64,000 bases of DNA from positions 707,847 through 771,846 of the forward strand of contig JAIXMQ010000007.1 in the NCBI GenBank assembly GCA_025716855.1. The letters are read 5' to 3'. The notes below the pieces were generated by a model. It did not search any database. It had not been told where the DNA came from and saw only the letters and a list, made by a program, of their open reading frames with translations. This stretch comes from Pilaira anomala (taxonomy: Eukaryota > Mucoromycota > Mucoromycetes > Mucorales > Mucoraceae). The translations under genes and the position numbers were made by a program. Below are positions 35,485 through 49,480 of the stretch, one piece after another; position 1 is the first letter of the stretch; every line of letters begins with the position of its first letter.

Positions 35485-38400
35485 GTTGATTCTTCTAGGG
35501 GTTGTAAACTTGCCATCTTTACTCTTTGCTTTTGTCATCTTGACTTCCACCTTATTTCCTTCTCCATCTACCGTGACTAAAAACTTATTACCAGTTTTAA
35601 TGCCATGACCAAAAGGGATAGGAGAGATACCACGATGAAATGGTGTAGATCTTGATTCTCTTAAACAAGGTGCTACTTGATTTTCTCCTCCTCCACCACC
35701 GCCACCACCACGTATTGTCATGCGAGGTGCATTACGACCTACAGTCGTATTCAAAAATCCATCACGCGTCACACTGCCACTACTCGTAGGTAACTTGGCT
35801 CTACCCGACACAAAATTACCTCCTTCCAATAATGCATGATCACGTAAAAACTGAGATAATTCAACCCACCCACCTCCTACACGTACCATCACCATCCGAC
35901 TTCTTAAAATACGACAATAAGCTAATTTTGGATTCACATTACCAAACCAGTATTTACCTACTTCGCCAGGTACCATCTTCACTTGAATCTTGTAAGGTGA
36001 ATCATTCAAGATATCGCCTAAAGCTACATCCAGATCGTTTTTGGGATCCGATACATAATTCTCGGGTGTCTTGACTACCACGTGTCTATTACGTTGTTGT
36101 TGTGCTGCCATCTGACGTACAGCCACTCTACGTGCAGTAGGTGAGATGGATCCACCGGTCGTGGTACGTTTTGCATTGGCTCTTGCAGCTGTGGCAGAAC
36201 CAGCTGTCACAGCAGGTGAGTGTGTCGTGGAATTGAAACTAGGTCGTGTGGTACGATTATAGCCAGTCATGTACCTTGGTGTGGATTGCATCATCTTGGG
36301 ACTTGGAGGTTGTTTCAAGACAGGTGTGGATGTCTTCTTGACCAAACTTGCAGCCAATCTTCCTTTTTCTACCAACATACCTTCTGAAGCATGTAAAGCA
36401 TCAAAGGTATCACCGAGAGGACCAATACGTGCCATTAAATCCGCTTTCTTTGCAGCCGCTTCCGCTTTTAACTGTTCCCATTTATGTGTGAGTTGTTTAA
36501 TACAGTCTACAACACGACGATCGCTCATGAGATTCTCTGCTACCTGTTTGGACTCGACCAGGAGATCATTGATTTTTGGTTCATAGTATCGGTAACGCGT
36601 ATCTAAATCGATTAAGAGCGCTTGTAAATCGGTTCTACTGTAGTTTCCGTCTTCCACGATACGTGCGTTGTTTGGATCTGCACGGGATACGACTTCAGTT
36701 AAGGCTAACAATAAGACCTCGAGTTCTTCCATGACGGTCAAGAAACCTTCCATTTTTTCTGCTTCTGAGATGGCTCTACGTTTTGCTTTCATGAGGTCCA
36801 TGAGACCACGTACGGCAATAGTGATTTCAGTGCGTTGACCAGAAAAGATATCTTCGTTTCGGTTGACGTTCAACATGGCATCGAGTTCTTGAATCGAAGG
36901 CTGTAGATGTGTGCTGATGTCACGGTCCAAAATAGAGAGTTCGGCTTTTGCAGAAGCTAATCGATGTTCGGTCGGGATGGAAGTGAGTGGACAGCTCAAG
37001 ACGGTCTTGAGGTCTCTATTTTCAATCCCATCATCTAGATGGGTGTTACGACAGATACGCACTGCACTCACTCGATCTTTCATATCGCCTACTTGGGTCA
37101 AGATGGATTTGACCTTGCGAGCAATTTCAACGCCTTGAATTGAAGTATTTAAAGATTGTCGTGCCGTTTGATACTGAGACTTGAGATCCGTCCAAGACTT
37201 TAAAAGAGTTGCTTCACGATCACGTACAGCTTGTTTGATCTCGTTACGGTCTAGACTGAGTTCACATAAATCCAGTTGAGAACCATCTTTGGTGGCAAAG
37301 ATACGGGATTCCATCAACTCAAATGCCTGAATCGTAGGTCGCATCTCGATGATTCTTTGTTCCACATGATCGAGTTCGTTCACCAAGTCTTGTTGCTCGT
37401 TCATACAGACATCTGTACCTAACTCGCTCATGGCTTCTGAACAATGATCGATCCAGTTGGAAAGATCGTTTGCAGCTTTCGCATGGGTATGAATTTTACG
37501 AATGAAATTCGCTTGCTTTCTTTCGAGTTCGATGGTGCTTGCTAATTGATCGAGTTTGTTCTTGATACGTAAGATAGGTTCTTGTACTGAGAATGGATCA
37601 TAGCCTTCCGATTCTAAAGTTTTGGCAGCACCAATTAAGGATTCTAAAGCTTTGGCTAATTCAAGACTTTCTTTTTCAGAAGATTGGATGGTGGTGAGTA
37701 CTGTCTTGTAGAGCGTATCGATCGTGTCCATGGGTTTCGAAGCAAATTGAGTGGTGGTACCGATCTTGGCCATACGACGACCTATGGTTTCCTTTTGAGA
37801 TTGGATACGGTTCAAGACTTGATCGGTTTCACATAAGAAGGCGCTATAGGCCATGGCTTTATTTGCATTGTTCTTGAGATCCAGCAGGTTTTCAGAAGCA
37901 GATTTTGCTTTTTGGGTCAAGAACGTATGTCTGTCACGAGCACATGAGTAATTGGCGGTTTGTAAAGGATCGTCTTTGTTATCAGCCGTTGAAATCCCTT
38001 GACCGGTTTCAGTGAGATGAATTAAGGCCGTATCGATTTTATCTTGCAGACGTTTTAGGTCGAGTTCGGACCAGCCTGATTTTGCAAGATGAGCGATATC
38101 GTCATTGATACCGGCTAATAAATCATTTTCAACCATACTGAGACGACGTTGACGATGGTACCATTCACCTACTGTAGTTGAAAAGGAAGCGAGGTCAAGG
38201 ATTTCGTTGCCAAGTGAGACCCAATCGGATTCTAAAGCGCTTTGGGTTTGATTGATTTCTTGGATATTGTCAATTTTGGCCTTATCCATCAACTTGAAAT
38301 GAGAACAGAGTTGAGCGAATTTAGGTTGCTGGTGAGCGTAACTTGCATTGATTTGGTTTAGAGAATGGTTCAACATTTCAAACCTACGTTTATCTTGTGC

Positions 38401-41400
38401 TTCTGATTGACCTGTCATAAAACCACACGTTTGTTTTAATCCAGGCATCGAATGACGCGTTTCACTGATGAAAGAACGTAAAGATCTTGCGGTTTCAAAA
38501 TAGGTGTTACCATCTTCCATCTTTTTCCTTAACGTTTGTAAATCTAAGCCATGTTCTTCCAAGATGTGTTGTAACCGATCAAATCTTTCTTCCAGTTGTT
38601 GAGAGACTTCCAAGAGACCTTCTTTATCGAGCGCTGAAACGTTTAACTTTTGCCCTGTTTCAAGTAAGAGTTGAATTCGAGTCAATAAATCGACCACATC
38701 ATTTTCTTTTCCATTCTTTAATTTATTCAAGATATTATCACGATCTCTTTCGAGTCTTTGTAAATCTTGGATGGTGATGGAGGTTGCATCTTGTTGATTT
38801 ATCTTTGATTTTCGAATTATCTTCACTCTTTCATCAGCCCAATCACATAATCGACTTGCGTCATCTAAATATTCTTTGGATCGTTTATGTAATTGTAAAA
38901 CGTTTCTGAATGAATGTAATCGTTCATCCAAGTCTTCACTTGTCAAGATTAAATCGTTTCGTTTACAGGTGATGACCTGTTGAATTTCTTGGTTGGCGAT
39001 TGTGTTGGGTAATTCATCCATGGGGAGTCCAGGTACAGGGTAGGGTATCCGACCCGCAGTAGCAGTTACAAGTTGTACAATCCGTTCATGCATATTTTGA
39101 ACACGTGCCGTCATTTCTCGGTCATTGTCACCCGGATGAGATTTAGTTTCAGCGTCCATTAAATCCAGTTGTAAACTTTTTGCATCATCTAATACGGTTT
39201 CTGTTTGATACAAAAAATCCATGACATTTAACCTTTGCTCTACCACATTTCTTGCAAAGGTCATACGTTTCATTAAGTCTTCAAAGAATTGTTCACATTG
39301 ATCTTGTCTTGATTCAAGATGATGGGGTAATTCAACACTGGAGGTATTATCTAAATCTTGAAAACTATCTACAGTACGAGTAAATTGACCTTGATCGAAT
39401 TCAGCCATTTTCCTTTCTAGGGTTAATAATTGTTGTACAATGATTTCCTTTTGTTTTTCTTTTGCCATTAATCTTTCTCTTTTTACATGTTCTTCAAGTA
39501 TCATTGGATGTTCTTCTTCTTCTTCTTCTTCTTCTTCGGCTTGAGTCCATCTTGCACTTGATTTAATAAATTGATCTACTTGATTATCTGTTTCTTCTAA
39601 CCAAAGCATTGCTTTTTTATATTCATCTTCCCATAAGACACGTTGAGTTAATACTTGTAAATCATAACTTTTTCTTCTTAATGAATGAATTAGTTTATCT
39701 AAAGTAGTCAAGGTAGTTAAAGTGATTTCGATTGTAGTTGTATCAGCAGGACTTAGGTCTTTATCCGCTCTATCGGAACCAGTTAAAGTCTTTACATGTG
39801 ACCTGAGTCTTGCCATATCTTCTTTATCGAATAATTCAATTTCTTTTTCTAATAGAGAATGAGAGATATTGAATTGATCTACTTGGGATTGAGAAGCAGG
39901 TAAATCAATAGAAGTTAAAGGATCAGGTAATGGAGTACTATTCAATTGATCAATTCTGATTTCAATCCATTTCTTGATTCTTTCGGCCTCAGTAAACCAA
40001 ACACGTACTTCTTGTACCCAATTCTTGACTAATTGATTTTTACTAGAGATTTGATCGAATTTATTTGAATAACAAGTATCATCATTGACTAAATCTAAAA
40101 AGTTTGTTTCAAGTGTATTCACCATATCTGTTGTTTTTAACATGTGATTTTCTAATTCTTCAATATCACCATGTGTTGTAATTGATTTCACCATTTTATT
40201 TTGTACGATATCTAATTCATGTGAAATTGAACCACACATTCTAGAAAAAGCAAATCCTCTTCTGAAATGAGATAAAGTGATTTCTGATTTTTCAAATTCG
40301 TTGGATAAAGACTGATGGAGTTGAAATAATTGATGTATGCGTGATGTCACTTTAGGATCCTCTCTCCAGACCGGTTTCAATTCTTGGCTTAGATAAGTTT
40401 GTAATAAATAAAGGTCTCCATCTGTCAATTGTTGAAATTCAGATTGCAAAGATTTAAAGTTTTTATCATAGGCAGCATAATCTTCTTCTGCAGCTTGTAA
40501 TGGATGTAATACTTTCATCATGTTCATGATATTATTTGTGTGATGTTGCATGGATTCATCTCCACTCATCATACTACTGCTTGCATGACTACTATTTTCA
40601 TTATTTCGACAAGTTGAATTGGTTGTGTTATCATCGGTTAAGAATAGTTCTAATGAATCGACAGAGGAAGCAGAATAATTTGATGATCTTGTAGGTACAA
40701 TTAACATTAATCGATGTTGTAATGTATTTAATTTATCTGTTAATGTGCTTGCTCTTGATTCAAATTCTTCTAGATCTGTTGGAATATCTGTACCATCACT
40801 GTATTTTAATACGGTTGTCTTTGTAATCTTTAATTGTTGTAATGTGTAGGTAGATGTAAATGTTGTCTTTTTGTTTGATTGATTCTTGAAACGTTCAATA
40901 TCACGATGGCGTTGTATTGTTTCATCTTTTGTTGGTTTAAATAAATGTGGTATTAATTCTACAAGATAGGTCAAAATGGTAGATTCATCATTTTCTTCTT
41001 CTTCTTCTTCTTTTTGTAGGAGTGATGTATCAAATAAAATTGGTATATGATAATGTTGAGATAATAATTGTAAAGGAATTGATAAATCTTCATATTGAAT
41101 TAATTCAGGTACAATCGATGGATTATGATAATGAAGAATGGCTAATAAATAAAGACCGGATTGCCATGAAGAGATAGTGAAATCCAATAAGGGTAATATT
41201 AATGACGCGCCAACATAATCTGTTAATATATGATTTGACCAAGAAAAGATAATATTTCTAACATCTTGTAAGCGATTGGGTATAAACTGAGGGATCTGTA
41301 TAAAAGTAAAACGAATATATAAATATATGAACATATATATATATATATATTATCAGATACTTACATGTGCGGTAAAAGATAGTTCTCTATTGTGTAATAT

Positions 41401-41715
41401 TGTATGAATAATGGTATAAGCTTGATATTGAGTTTGGATAATACCTAGGAGTGAAAGGATTTCGGTTTGGTCACCATTCATAATCCCAGATACATTAATT
41501 GTATGTTGTGGTAAAATTGTACAAACTGGTATAATAGAATTAATTTCATTCAATAATAAAGGGATATCATTATCGTGTATTTCAAATTCATGGTGATTAA
41601 ATAAGGACTGAATAAATAGTACAAGTGTTGGTATATTCTTGAATTCGTTTAAACTTGAAATGTTGTAATAGAGATTAATCCAATTGAATAAACTTGATTC
41701 TCTAATGGTTGTCAT
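35479..41715 (-). CDS. Giant CH-like / coiled-coil / GAR-domain cytoskeletal linker
   Basis: Exon 1 is 41365-41715 and exon 2 is 35479-41295; the 69-nt intron starts GTAAGTATC. Total 2055 aa. The N-terminus (NWINLYYNISSLNEF; after splicing IIFSWSNHIL, FTISSWQSGLYLLAILHYHN) resembles divergent tandem calponin-homology domains. About 1500 residues of spectrin-like helical repeats follow, interrupted by two Glu runs. Near the C-terminus, GEVGKYWFGNV, CRILRSRMVMVRVGGGWVEL and SQFLRDHALL form a GAR (Gas2-related) microtubule-binding domain. The tail is basic and Gly-rich. The order CH, rod, GAR recalls spectraplakins, which link actin to microtubules, but there is no plakin domain. The stop codon abuts a T-run of about 29 nt. 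Frame intact. Confidence 0.85.
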
Positions 41716-44603
41716 TTCTATTGTGTGTATATATAGTTAAGTTTTTTTTTTCTTTTGTTGTTGTCTATGTATACTATTTTATATAATTACTTGTAGTCCT
41801 AAATATATGTATGTGTGTTGTTTTAAACTATATATATATATATTTTTTTGTCTGTCTAGTTGCTACTGTGTGCGATATTTTTTTTTTTTTTGGTGAAAAA
41901 AAAAATATATGTATATACTATTGCTAAGCTACTATTACAGTCTTTTATATATATATATATATATATATAAAATAGAGAGAGAGAGAGAGAAAGGAAAAAA
42001 GAAAAAGGGAAAAGAAAAGGAAAAGGAAAAAGGAAAAAAAAAAAAGTTGAAACCCAAAATAAGTAGGAAAGGGGGAAATTAGGGTCAACTAAGATGAAAA
42101 TCAAATAAGAATATGCAAATCTTTTCAATTCTTTTCCGACCATTGTGCCACAGTTTATTTTACTTAAACACGTTTCTTTCTCTCTCTCTCTTTTTACCCG
42201 AGCCGAACATGTGAATAATCATTACTTACTTGACATTCAACAACCCCACTGGTTATTACAACTAATTCATTTGTGAGTATGATGGTCAGTGCTTAACGTG
42301 ATGTCATTTCACTTGAGAGAGAGAGAGAGAGAGAGATATCTTTATAATATACACATGTTCATCTATATGAAACAGGGCATGTTATTAAATCAGCCTCTTA
42401 AAAAACTATCTATTCGATAAATTTAGTTTCTTAAAATCATCGATCCAACTTACAAATAAACAAGCTGGAAGTAATCGTAATGCATATTATTTTAGGTATA
42501 TTATATACATATTAGCTTTTTTTTTTTTTTTTTTTTTAGTTAAAATATAAAAAAGAGCTTTAGTAGTATTGTGTAGCTGTACCCAAGTTATAATAATTTA
42601 TAATTTAAAATAATAAAAAAAAAATAGAAATAACAGAGAGTTTTCATTCATTGTATAATAATTATTAATAAATGCACAAGAGAAGCATTCCTTTTTTGTG
42701 CCCTCACTCCCTTTTTGTTATTTGGATAATGCATTCATTTCAACAACGTTAAAAAAAAAAGTACATATACAACAACAACAAAGGGTCCCTTCTCACTTTT
42801 TTTCAGTTACACAGCCGATGAGAGACCGAGCTTATTGTAATATGTTCTCTCAGTGAGGGTAATTGTGCTGTCCTTTTTTTTTTTTGAATGGAGAGAGAGA
42901 GGTCATTGATATATGATGTATATACACACGTGACATGTAATCATCATCACAAAAAAAAAAAAAAAGTGTTCCGAAATTACCGTTTGACAGAATTCTGTTC
43001 AATCTAACCTTTTTCTCTTTTTTTTTACCGTTGATATCGTTACAATAAGAAAAGCAAGCAGGATATATATATATATATATAATATATAAAGTATCATGTT
43101 TATTACTTTCCTTTTCTTTAGTATCACAAAGTATAAAAGGAGGATTTTTGTGTATTATCATCATCATTTCACCCTGAAAAAAAAAAAAAAAAATATTAAG
43201 CTTATATTGATCAACATTTTATAAATATTATTTATCGTTCAATTTAAACGATTTCATGTTTATACAATAAAAAAAAACCTGATAATTATGCAATGCACTA
43301 TTTGATAAATGCACCTCTTTAGAGGACTCGAGTTTGACGGAATTTACTTTTTTAATGGGCTTATAATAGTGGCTGAAAAAAAAAAGAAAGGTGTGTAACT
43401 GAATGGACTTTTAAATTTTTAATGAACAATAAGTTTCTGCAAACAATACTTGCGAGAGACACCACGGCCCTATTTTTTTCATGCTACGCTTATAAAATGT
43501 TAGCAATTGATTATTGCTTTTTCACCAATGTCCCTAATTACTGGTATTATCCTATGCGGAAAGACTCTTAATATATCTATAGGCAGGGCTGGTGCCCTTG
43601 AAAAAAAAAAAAAAGCTTTTATTCTTAAATGTCGCGTTCGCGTTTTATACATTCATGCAGTAGAAGTAAAAATATATTTGAGCTTGTCTTCAACTTCTAT
43701 TATATTCTTTTATAAAATTTTCTCCCCTTTTTACTTTTTTCTATAAAATGAATCTCTATGGACACACACACACACACACACACACTTCTAATTTTTATGG
43801 TTTTTACAATGACATTTTAATGTATAAGGACATTTTTACACTTTCTGATATATTCAGCTCAAATAAAAGTCGAATTTGGTACATACGACTGAATTTATTT
43901 AATGCTGATATGATGTTATTCATCTTTTTTTCTTTTTCAAAGAAAAAAAAATCTTCACGGCTAAAAGAAAATATACTCTACATACACACAAAAGAAACCA
44001 GATGACTCCAAATATATAAAAATTGTCTGTAATAAATAAAGTTTCTTTAAGGCAATTGCCCTGTATTTTTAATTTATCAGCATAGTAGTCATCAAAAGTG
44101 ATATGGAGAGATCTACAGCAAGTGAAGAGAGGGGAAAGATGATAGTTGGTAAAAAGCAAATATACATCTCCTTATTCTCCTATATAAACTAAAAATTGAG
44201 GCCTTTTTGTTAAAAAAAAAAAAAAAACTGAGTACAAAGCTTCACTAGTGAAAAAAAAAAAAATACATATTATTGGGAGTGATGGTTAAATGCTATTTAT
44301 ACTTCTCATCAGTCGATAAAATATTGTTTTAATTAACTCAAAAGAGAGTAACTACGTGACAAAACGCCATTAAAATGTATGTTGGGGTAAAAATTTACTT
44401 GCAGCAGCAGCAGCAGTGAATTAACACAAAAAGTTTTAAACATGCAATATCATATTTATTTCTTTGCATTTTTTTTATAGATGACTTTCTTTATTGTTTG
44501 CTATTTATACTTTATGTGTATGTGTGTGCATTTGTATAACCTATACTATGTCATGAACAAAACAAAAAAGAAAAACAAACAAGTTGGAGCTCGTGTTTAC
44601 CGT

Positions 44604-44665
<62 letters not shown>

Positions 44666-45345
44666 AGTCTTTTTTATTTTTTTATACATTATGCAAAGTG
44701 CACACCACCTCTCTAATAAATATGTCTGTTACTCAAAGGAATAACTTGACAGCAACAAGTTTTGTTTGTTTGTTAAAGCGCCGATTCTTATTGTACTTCA
44801 TGTAATGCTGAGTAGAATACTGAAAGGTTCTCTTTTTCAAAGAAAAAAAAAATATCAGGTGCTTCTTATACTAAGCAGAAAAAAAAAAAAAAAAAGATGG
44901 CATGTGAGATATAATTTTCTCTCTTTTTTTTATTAGAGGGAATTGTTTTCTAATCCGTCAAAAGGAAGGTGCCACTGGATTTACCAGCTGCAACCGGTTA
45001 CTTACTTCATAAGGAAAGACTTCATGAGCTATTTTTTAAAACTGAAATAATTCTATCTCTTGAAACCACTCTTAGTAAACGATTTAATCTTATTCTCCTT
45101 ATTTGTGCAGTTTTTAAAAAAAAAAGTAATGATAGATTATTAATCATCAATCATAACTAATGTAAAGAAGTAAGAAGAAAAAAAAAATGTGTGTGTGTGT
45201 GTGTGTTTGTGGTTATTTTTAGGCCATTGCGACTGGTTTTCTTGACCGGACTTGAGCTAAAAATTACAATTTAACACAACCCAACAGAAAAAACACACAC
45301 AGAAACACACACACACACACTCACACTCACTCATACTCACTCACA

Positions 45346-45381
<36 letters not shown>

Positions 45382-45481
45382 TCTTTTTTTTTACAAACTT
45401 TTTTTTTTTTTTTTTGAAAAGGAATATACCCGATAATAAAACGACCGCTTGAAAGAAAGAATTAATAGAGAGAGTGGCGTT
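41716..45481. other. Divergent intergenic region
   Basis: 3.8 kb between the CH/GAR gene (minus) and PSD2 (plus). It holds microsatellites: (AT)n near 41950, (GA)n near 42315, (AT)n near 43062, (AC)n near 43763, (GCA)5 near 44403, (GT)n near 45189, and a 55-nt poly-A run at 44607-44661. Both promoters must lie here. No RNA gene or protein frame with homology was found. Confidence 0.5.
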
Positions 45482-48400
45482 ATGGAAACACCTAATAATC
45501 ACAGAAGAAGTAGCAGTGCGAACGACGCTTTATCACCTACCACCAGTCATCGTCGAATTCCTTTTGTACATCGTTTGTCATCATTCAGAAGGAATCACCA
45601 TAGTAGAACCTCATCTTCCTCATCGCAAATTACAGCAAGTATATCTGATACAACCCATTCAAAAGGAAAGGAAGATATTATCTCTTCAGACTTGATATTA
45701 AAAGTTGCTATTGTTCGAGCTCGTAGTTTGGCCCGAGAAGATGAGGTAAGAAAAAAAAAAAAAAAAACGTGTCACCCTTTTATATTTATATATATATATG
45801 TATAAAATTTTTCTTTTATAGGCAATGGTTCCGAATCCATATGTCAATGTACGTTGTGGAGGTATTCGACATAGAACAGATACAATTAAAAAAACATTTG
45901 ATCCAGAATGGCTTTGTACATTTGAATTCAATTTATCAAATGATGTTATTGGCCATAAAAAGAGATTGAGGGCTTTAAAAAACCATGGTTTATCCGTTAC
46001 TGTTTATAGTAAAGACAGGTTTTCTTCTATTTTTTTGGGTCAAGTAAGTTGGTCATTTGATCAATTATTCCAAAATCAATCGATTGCATTTGATGAAAAT
46101 AATGTAATGTCATTCTATTATTTAAATTACTGTGTGTAACATGTACTAATTATATATACATCAAAATTTAATAGGCTAAATGGTTTCCACTTACTCAAAC
46201 AAGTCATCAAAAAAAGAGGTTTCATCATTTAAGAAAGAAGAGAGAAGAATCCGTTGTGGATACAAGTACAACCACTGGGTCAGATTCGGATCAAGCCGAA
46301 ATATGTGTACAATATGGTTTAGCTTATCAATCCGATCAAGGTACTCCATTACCTGTGAATACCACCAGTATGGAAGAAGACTGGCAATACTTGTTTAATA
46401 ATCATGACGAAGATTTAATAACAGATTCCGCTTCTATATCCACATCACCTGTACAACAGTCACCTGCTATGCAAGAAAGTACTAGTAGCTCTACATTTAG
46501 TCGATTTAAAAGAAATCCAAGTCAACTAAAATTGAAAAAAGATAATTCAGTCTCTTCTTTTCAAAGTATGAATACACCCAGTACAACCAAACGAAAGAAA
46601 TTAAAAAGTAAATTATCTCGTCCCCATCGTCGTCATCGTCGTCAAAAACATCATCGTAAATCAGCAGGATATGCTAAATTTCAATCTGATATTATGGGTA
46701 TTACGTTTTTAGAGATTGAAAGTGCCAAAGATTTACCACCTGAGAGAAATATGACACGTACAGGATTTGATATGGATCCATTTGTGATTGTGACTTATGG
46801 TACATCTACATTCCGTACAAGAGCGATTCGACATAACCTGAATCCAACCTGGAACGAAAAATTATTCTTTCATGTACGTAATTCTCATGAGAATTACAAG
46901 ATTAAATTCGCTGTGTATGATAAAGATAAATTCACCAACAATGATTTTATTGCTTCACAAGAAATCACTTTAGCTGATATCATTCAAAAGGTTCCTACCC
47001 CTCCCAGCACGCCTGGTTCTACAAGTGATACTGAAACTCCTTCGGATGAAATTGAAAGGTGTATGGGAAGACATACGATGCCTTTAAACCTTAAGAAATC
47101 CGAGAAATGGCAAGATAGTATTCATCCTACTTTAACCATTCGTGCTAAATTTATACCCTATGTGGACATCCGAAAAATGTTTTGGGTCGCATTAGCAAAG
47201 ACCTGTGATGGAGATAATTCAAATACAATGAGTCGAATTGAGGTCCAAACCATGTTGGAAACCTTAGGCTCCAATATCTCGGAAGCTACCTTGAATCATT
47301 TCTGGATTGATCATGGAAAAGATATTTCTGAAGATTTAACCATGGATGAATTAGTCGAAAGTTTAGAAAGTTGTATGTTACATGCCGATGAAAAACAAAT
47401 GATGCGTACAGGTTATGATACTACTACTGCTGCTGCTGCTGCTGCTACTACTACTACTACTACTACTGTCATTGAAGAAGGAAAAGATGTACCTGTGGAT
47501 GTCAAACGTAATCCGACCATGAACCCTTTCTTTATGGCTTCAGAAGATGAAGAAGGGTATGATGATGATGAAGAGGAAGATATGGGAGACGAAATTGAAT
47601 CGGATGATGATGATGAGGAAGAAGAAGAAGAAGAAGAAGATGAAGATGACTATTCTACAAGTTTAGGTGAATACGATGATGACGATGATGATGAGTTATT
47701 ATTAAACTTGAATTCCAATTCGGCTACAACTACAAATCCTCATTCACCGGATGAAGCCGATTATGAGGCCTTGGCTGAAGCAGATGGTGTTCAATATATC
47801 AATGGTCCCCTTAAAGACCTTGAATTAAAAAATGAAGAGGATGAACAGCATCATGCTTCAAAACCTACACTTGAAAAAGTCATCCGACTTACCGCATGCC
47901 CTATTTGTCATAAGCCTAATCTTGGTAAACGAGGCCAAATGGATATTGTTACTCATGTAGCTACATGTGCTGCAAATGACTGGACGACGGTAGATAGATT
48001 CTTGATGGGTAATTTTGGTACCGAAGCTCAAGCACAGAGAAAGTAAAGTATTTTAAAATTTATTATATTATTTTTGTGAAACTAAAATAATTATTTTAGA
48101 TGGTTTGTCAAGTTAGTCAATAAAGTTGGATACGGTAGATACTCTGCTGGAACGAATAATGCAAATATTATTGTACAAGATCGTGCCACAGGACAATTAA
48201 TTGATGAACGTATGAGTGTTTATATCCGTTTAGGTATGCGGTTAGTCTATAAAGGAATGAGTTCCGGTATTCAATCCAAGACAGCCAAAAAGATTCTTGC
48301 CAATATGTCACGTAAACAAGGTCGTCGTTTTGATAATCCTTTATCTGTGAAAGAAATCCCTTCGTTTATCAAGTTTCATCAACTGGATATGAGTCAAGTG

Positions 48401-49133
48401 TTGGAACCAACGGAAAACTTCAAGACATTTAACGAGTTCTTTTATCGAAAGTTAAAACCAGGTTCTCGTCCTTGTGACTCGCCTGATAATATGAATGTAG
48501 CTGTTAGTCCTGCTGATTGTCGTATGATGGCTTTCCCTACAATTGATAGCGCTACAAGCCTTTGGATTAAAGGTACTGAATTCACTATTGCAAAGTTATT
48601 AGATGATCCGGAAGAGGCGTTGGCATATGAAGGAGGTGCTCTGGCTATCTTCAGATTGGCTCCTCAAGATTATCATCGTTATCATTCTCCAGTTGATGGT
48701 GTCATTAGAAAAATTCATAATGTAGAAGGACAATATTATACAGTAAATCCAATGGCGATTCGAACCACATTAGATGTTTATGGTGATAACAAGCGTGATA
48801 TTGTTCATATGGATACTAAAGCCTTTGGTAAAGTCTCAATTGTTTGTATTGGTGCCATGATGGTTGGTTCCATCATTTTGACAGCTGGTGTAGGTGACTA
48901 CTTGGCTAGAACGGATGAATTAGGTTATTTTGCTTTTGGTGGTAGTACACTTGTTGTACTTTTTGAAAAGAATGCCATTAACTTTGATGAAGACTTGCTT
49001 GAAAATGGAAGAAACTCTCTTGAAACTTTGGTAAGTTTTATTTTTTAATTATAATTTTTTCATTCTATTTATCTTTTTTTTTTTTTTTTTTTAATAGGTT
49101 CGAGTTGGTAACCATATTGGTACTCATCCATAA
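45482..49133 (+). CDS. PSD2: Phosphatidylserine decarboxylase, PSD2 type with two C2 domains
   Basis: Exons 45482-45745, 45822-46103, 46175-48042, 48100-49030 and 49098-49133 join in phase to 1126 aa. The start is the ATG at 45482 (METPNNHRRSSS); no earlier in-frame ATG exists. C2 domain 1 spans about residues 75-190 (LKVAIVRARSLA; NPYVNVRCGG). C2 domain 2 is near 350-450 (ITFLEIESAKDLPPE; DPFVIVTYG). An EF-hand-like region, a long Asp/Glu-rich stretch and a C2HC zinc motif (CPICHKP ... THVATC) follow. The catalytic domain includes NEFFYRKLKPGSRP, PQDYHRYHSPVDG and the self-cleavage motif FGGST, where Gly-Ser cleavage forms the pyruvoyl cofactor. The enzyme makes phosphatidylethanolamine from phosphatidylserine in Golgi/endosome membranes. 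The last exon is only 36 nt. Confidence 0.95.
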
Positions 49134-49480
49134 TTTTTTTTTTTTTTTTAACATATAATATTTATATTCACTTCACGTAATTTGTACCAGTAGTATTAAC
49201 TAATTTTTATCCCCCTCCTCCTAAAAAACCAACGCACTTAATTATAGTTTCCTTTTACCACCAAAAAAAAAATAAAATAAAAATAAAAATGTATTTGTCA
49301 ATTTAATATTTTTCGCAAGCTTTATAGTCATGTATCAATTTAGGCTTTTTATTGCACCATGGTAAATATCATTTATAACCCGTTTTATGAATTGGCAACT
49401 GTAATATATATTCAACTATTAGATATACTACACTCCAACCCCTATTTGACTTTGGTAATAAAAAGATTTATGAGTATGAA
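49134..49480. other. Convergent 3' region between PSD2 and PRA1
   Basis: About 350 nt, AT-rich with T-runs. It holds the 3' UTRs of both converging genes; nothing else seen. Confidence 0.5.

Noticed and set aside
44481..44805. Lys-rich ORFs at the 55-nt poly-A run
   Set aside because: The coding look comes only from the homopolymer; flanking residues show no homology.
45449..45481. PSD2 start upstream of 45482
   Set aside because: The longer frame begins at TTG; the first ATG is at 45482.
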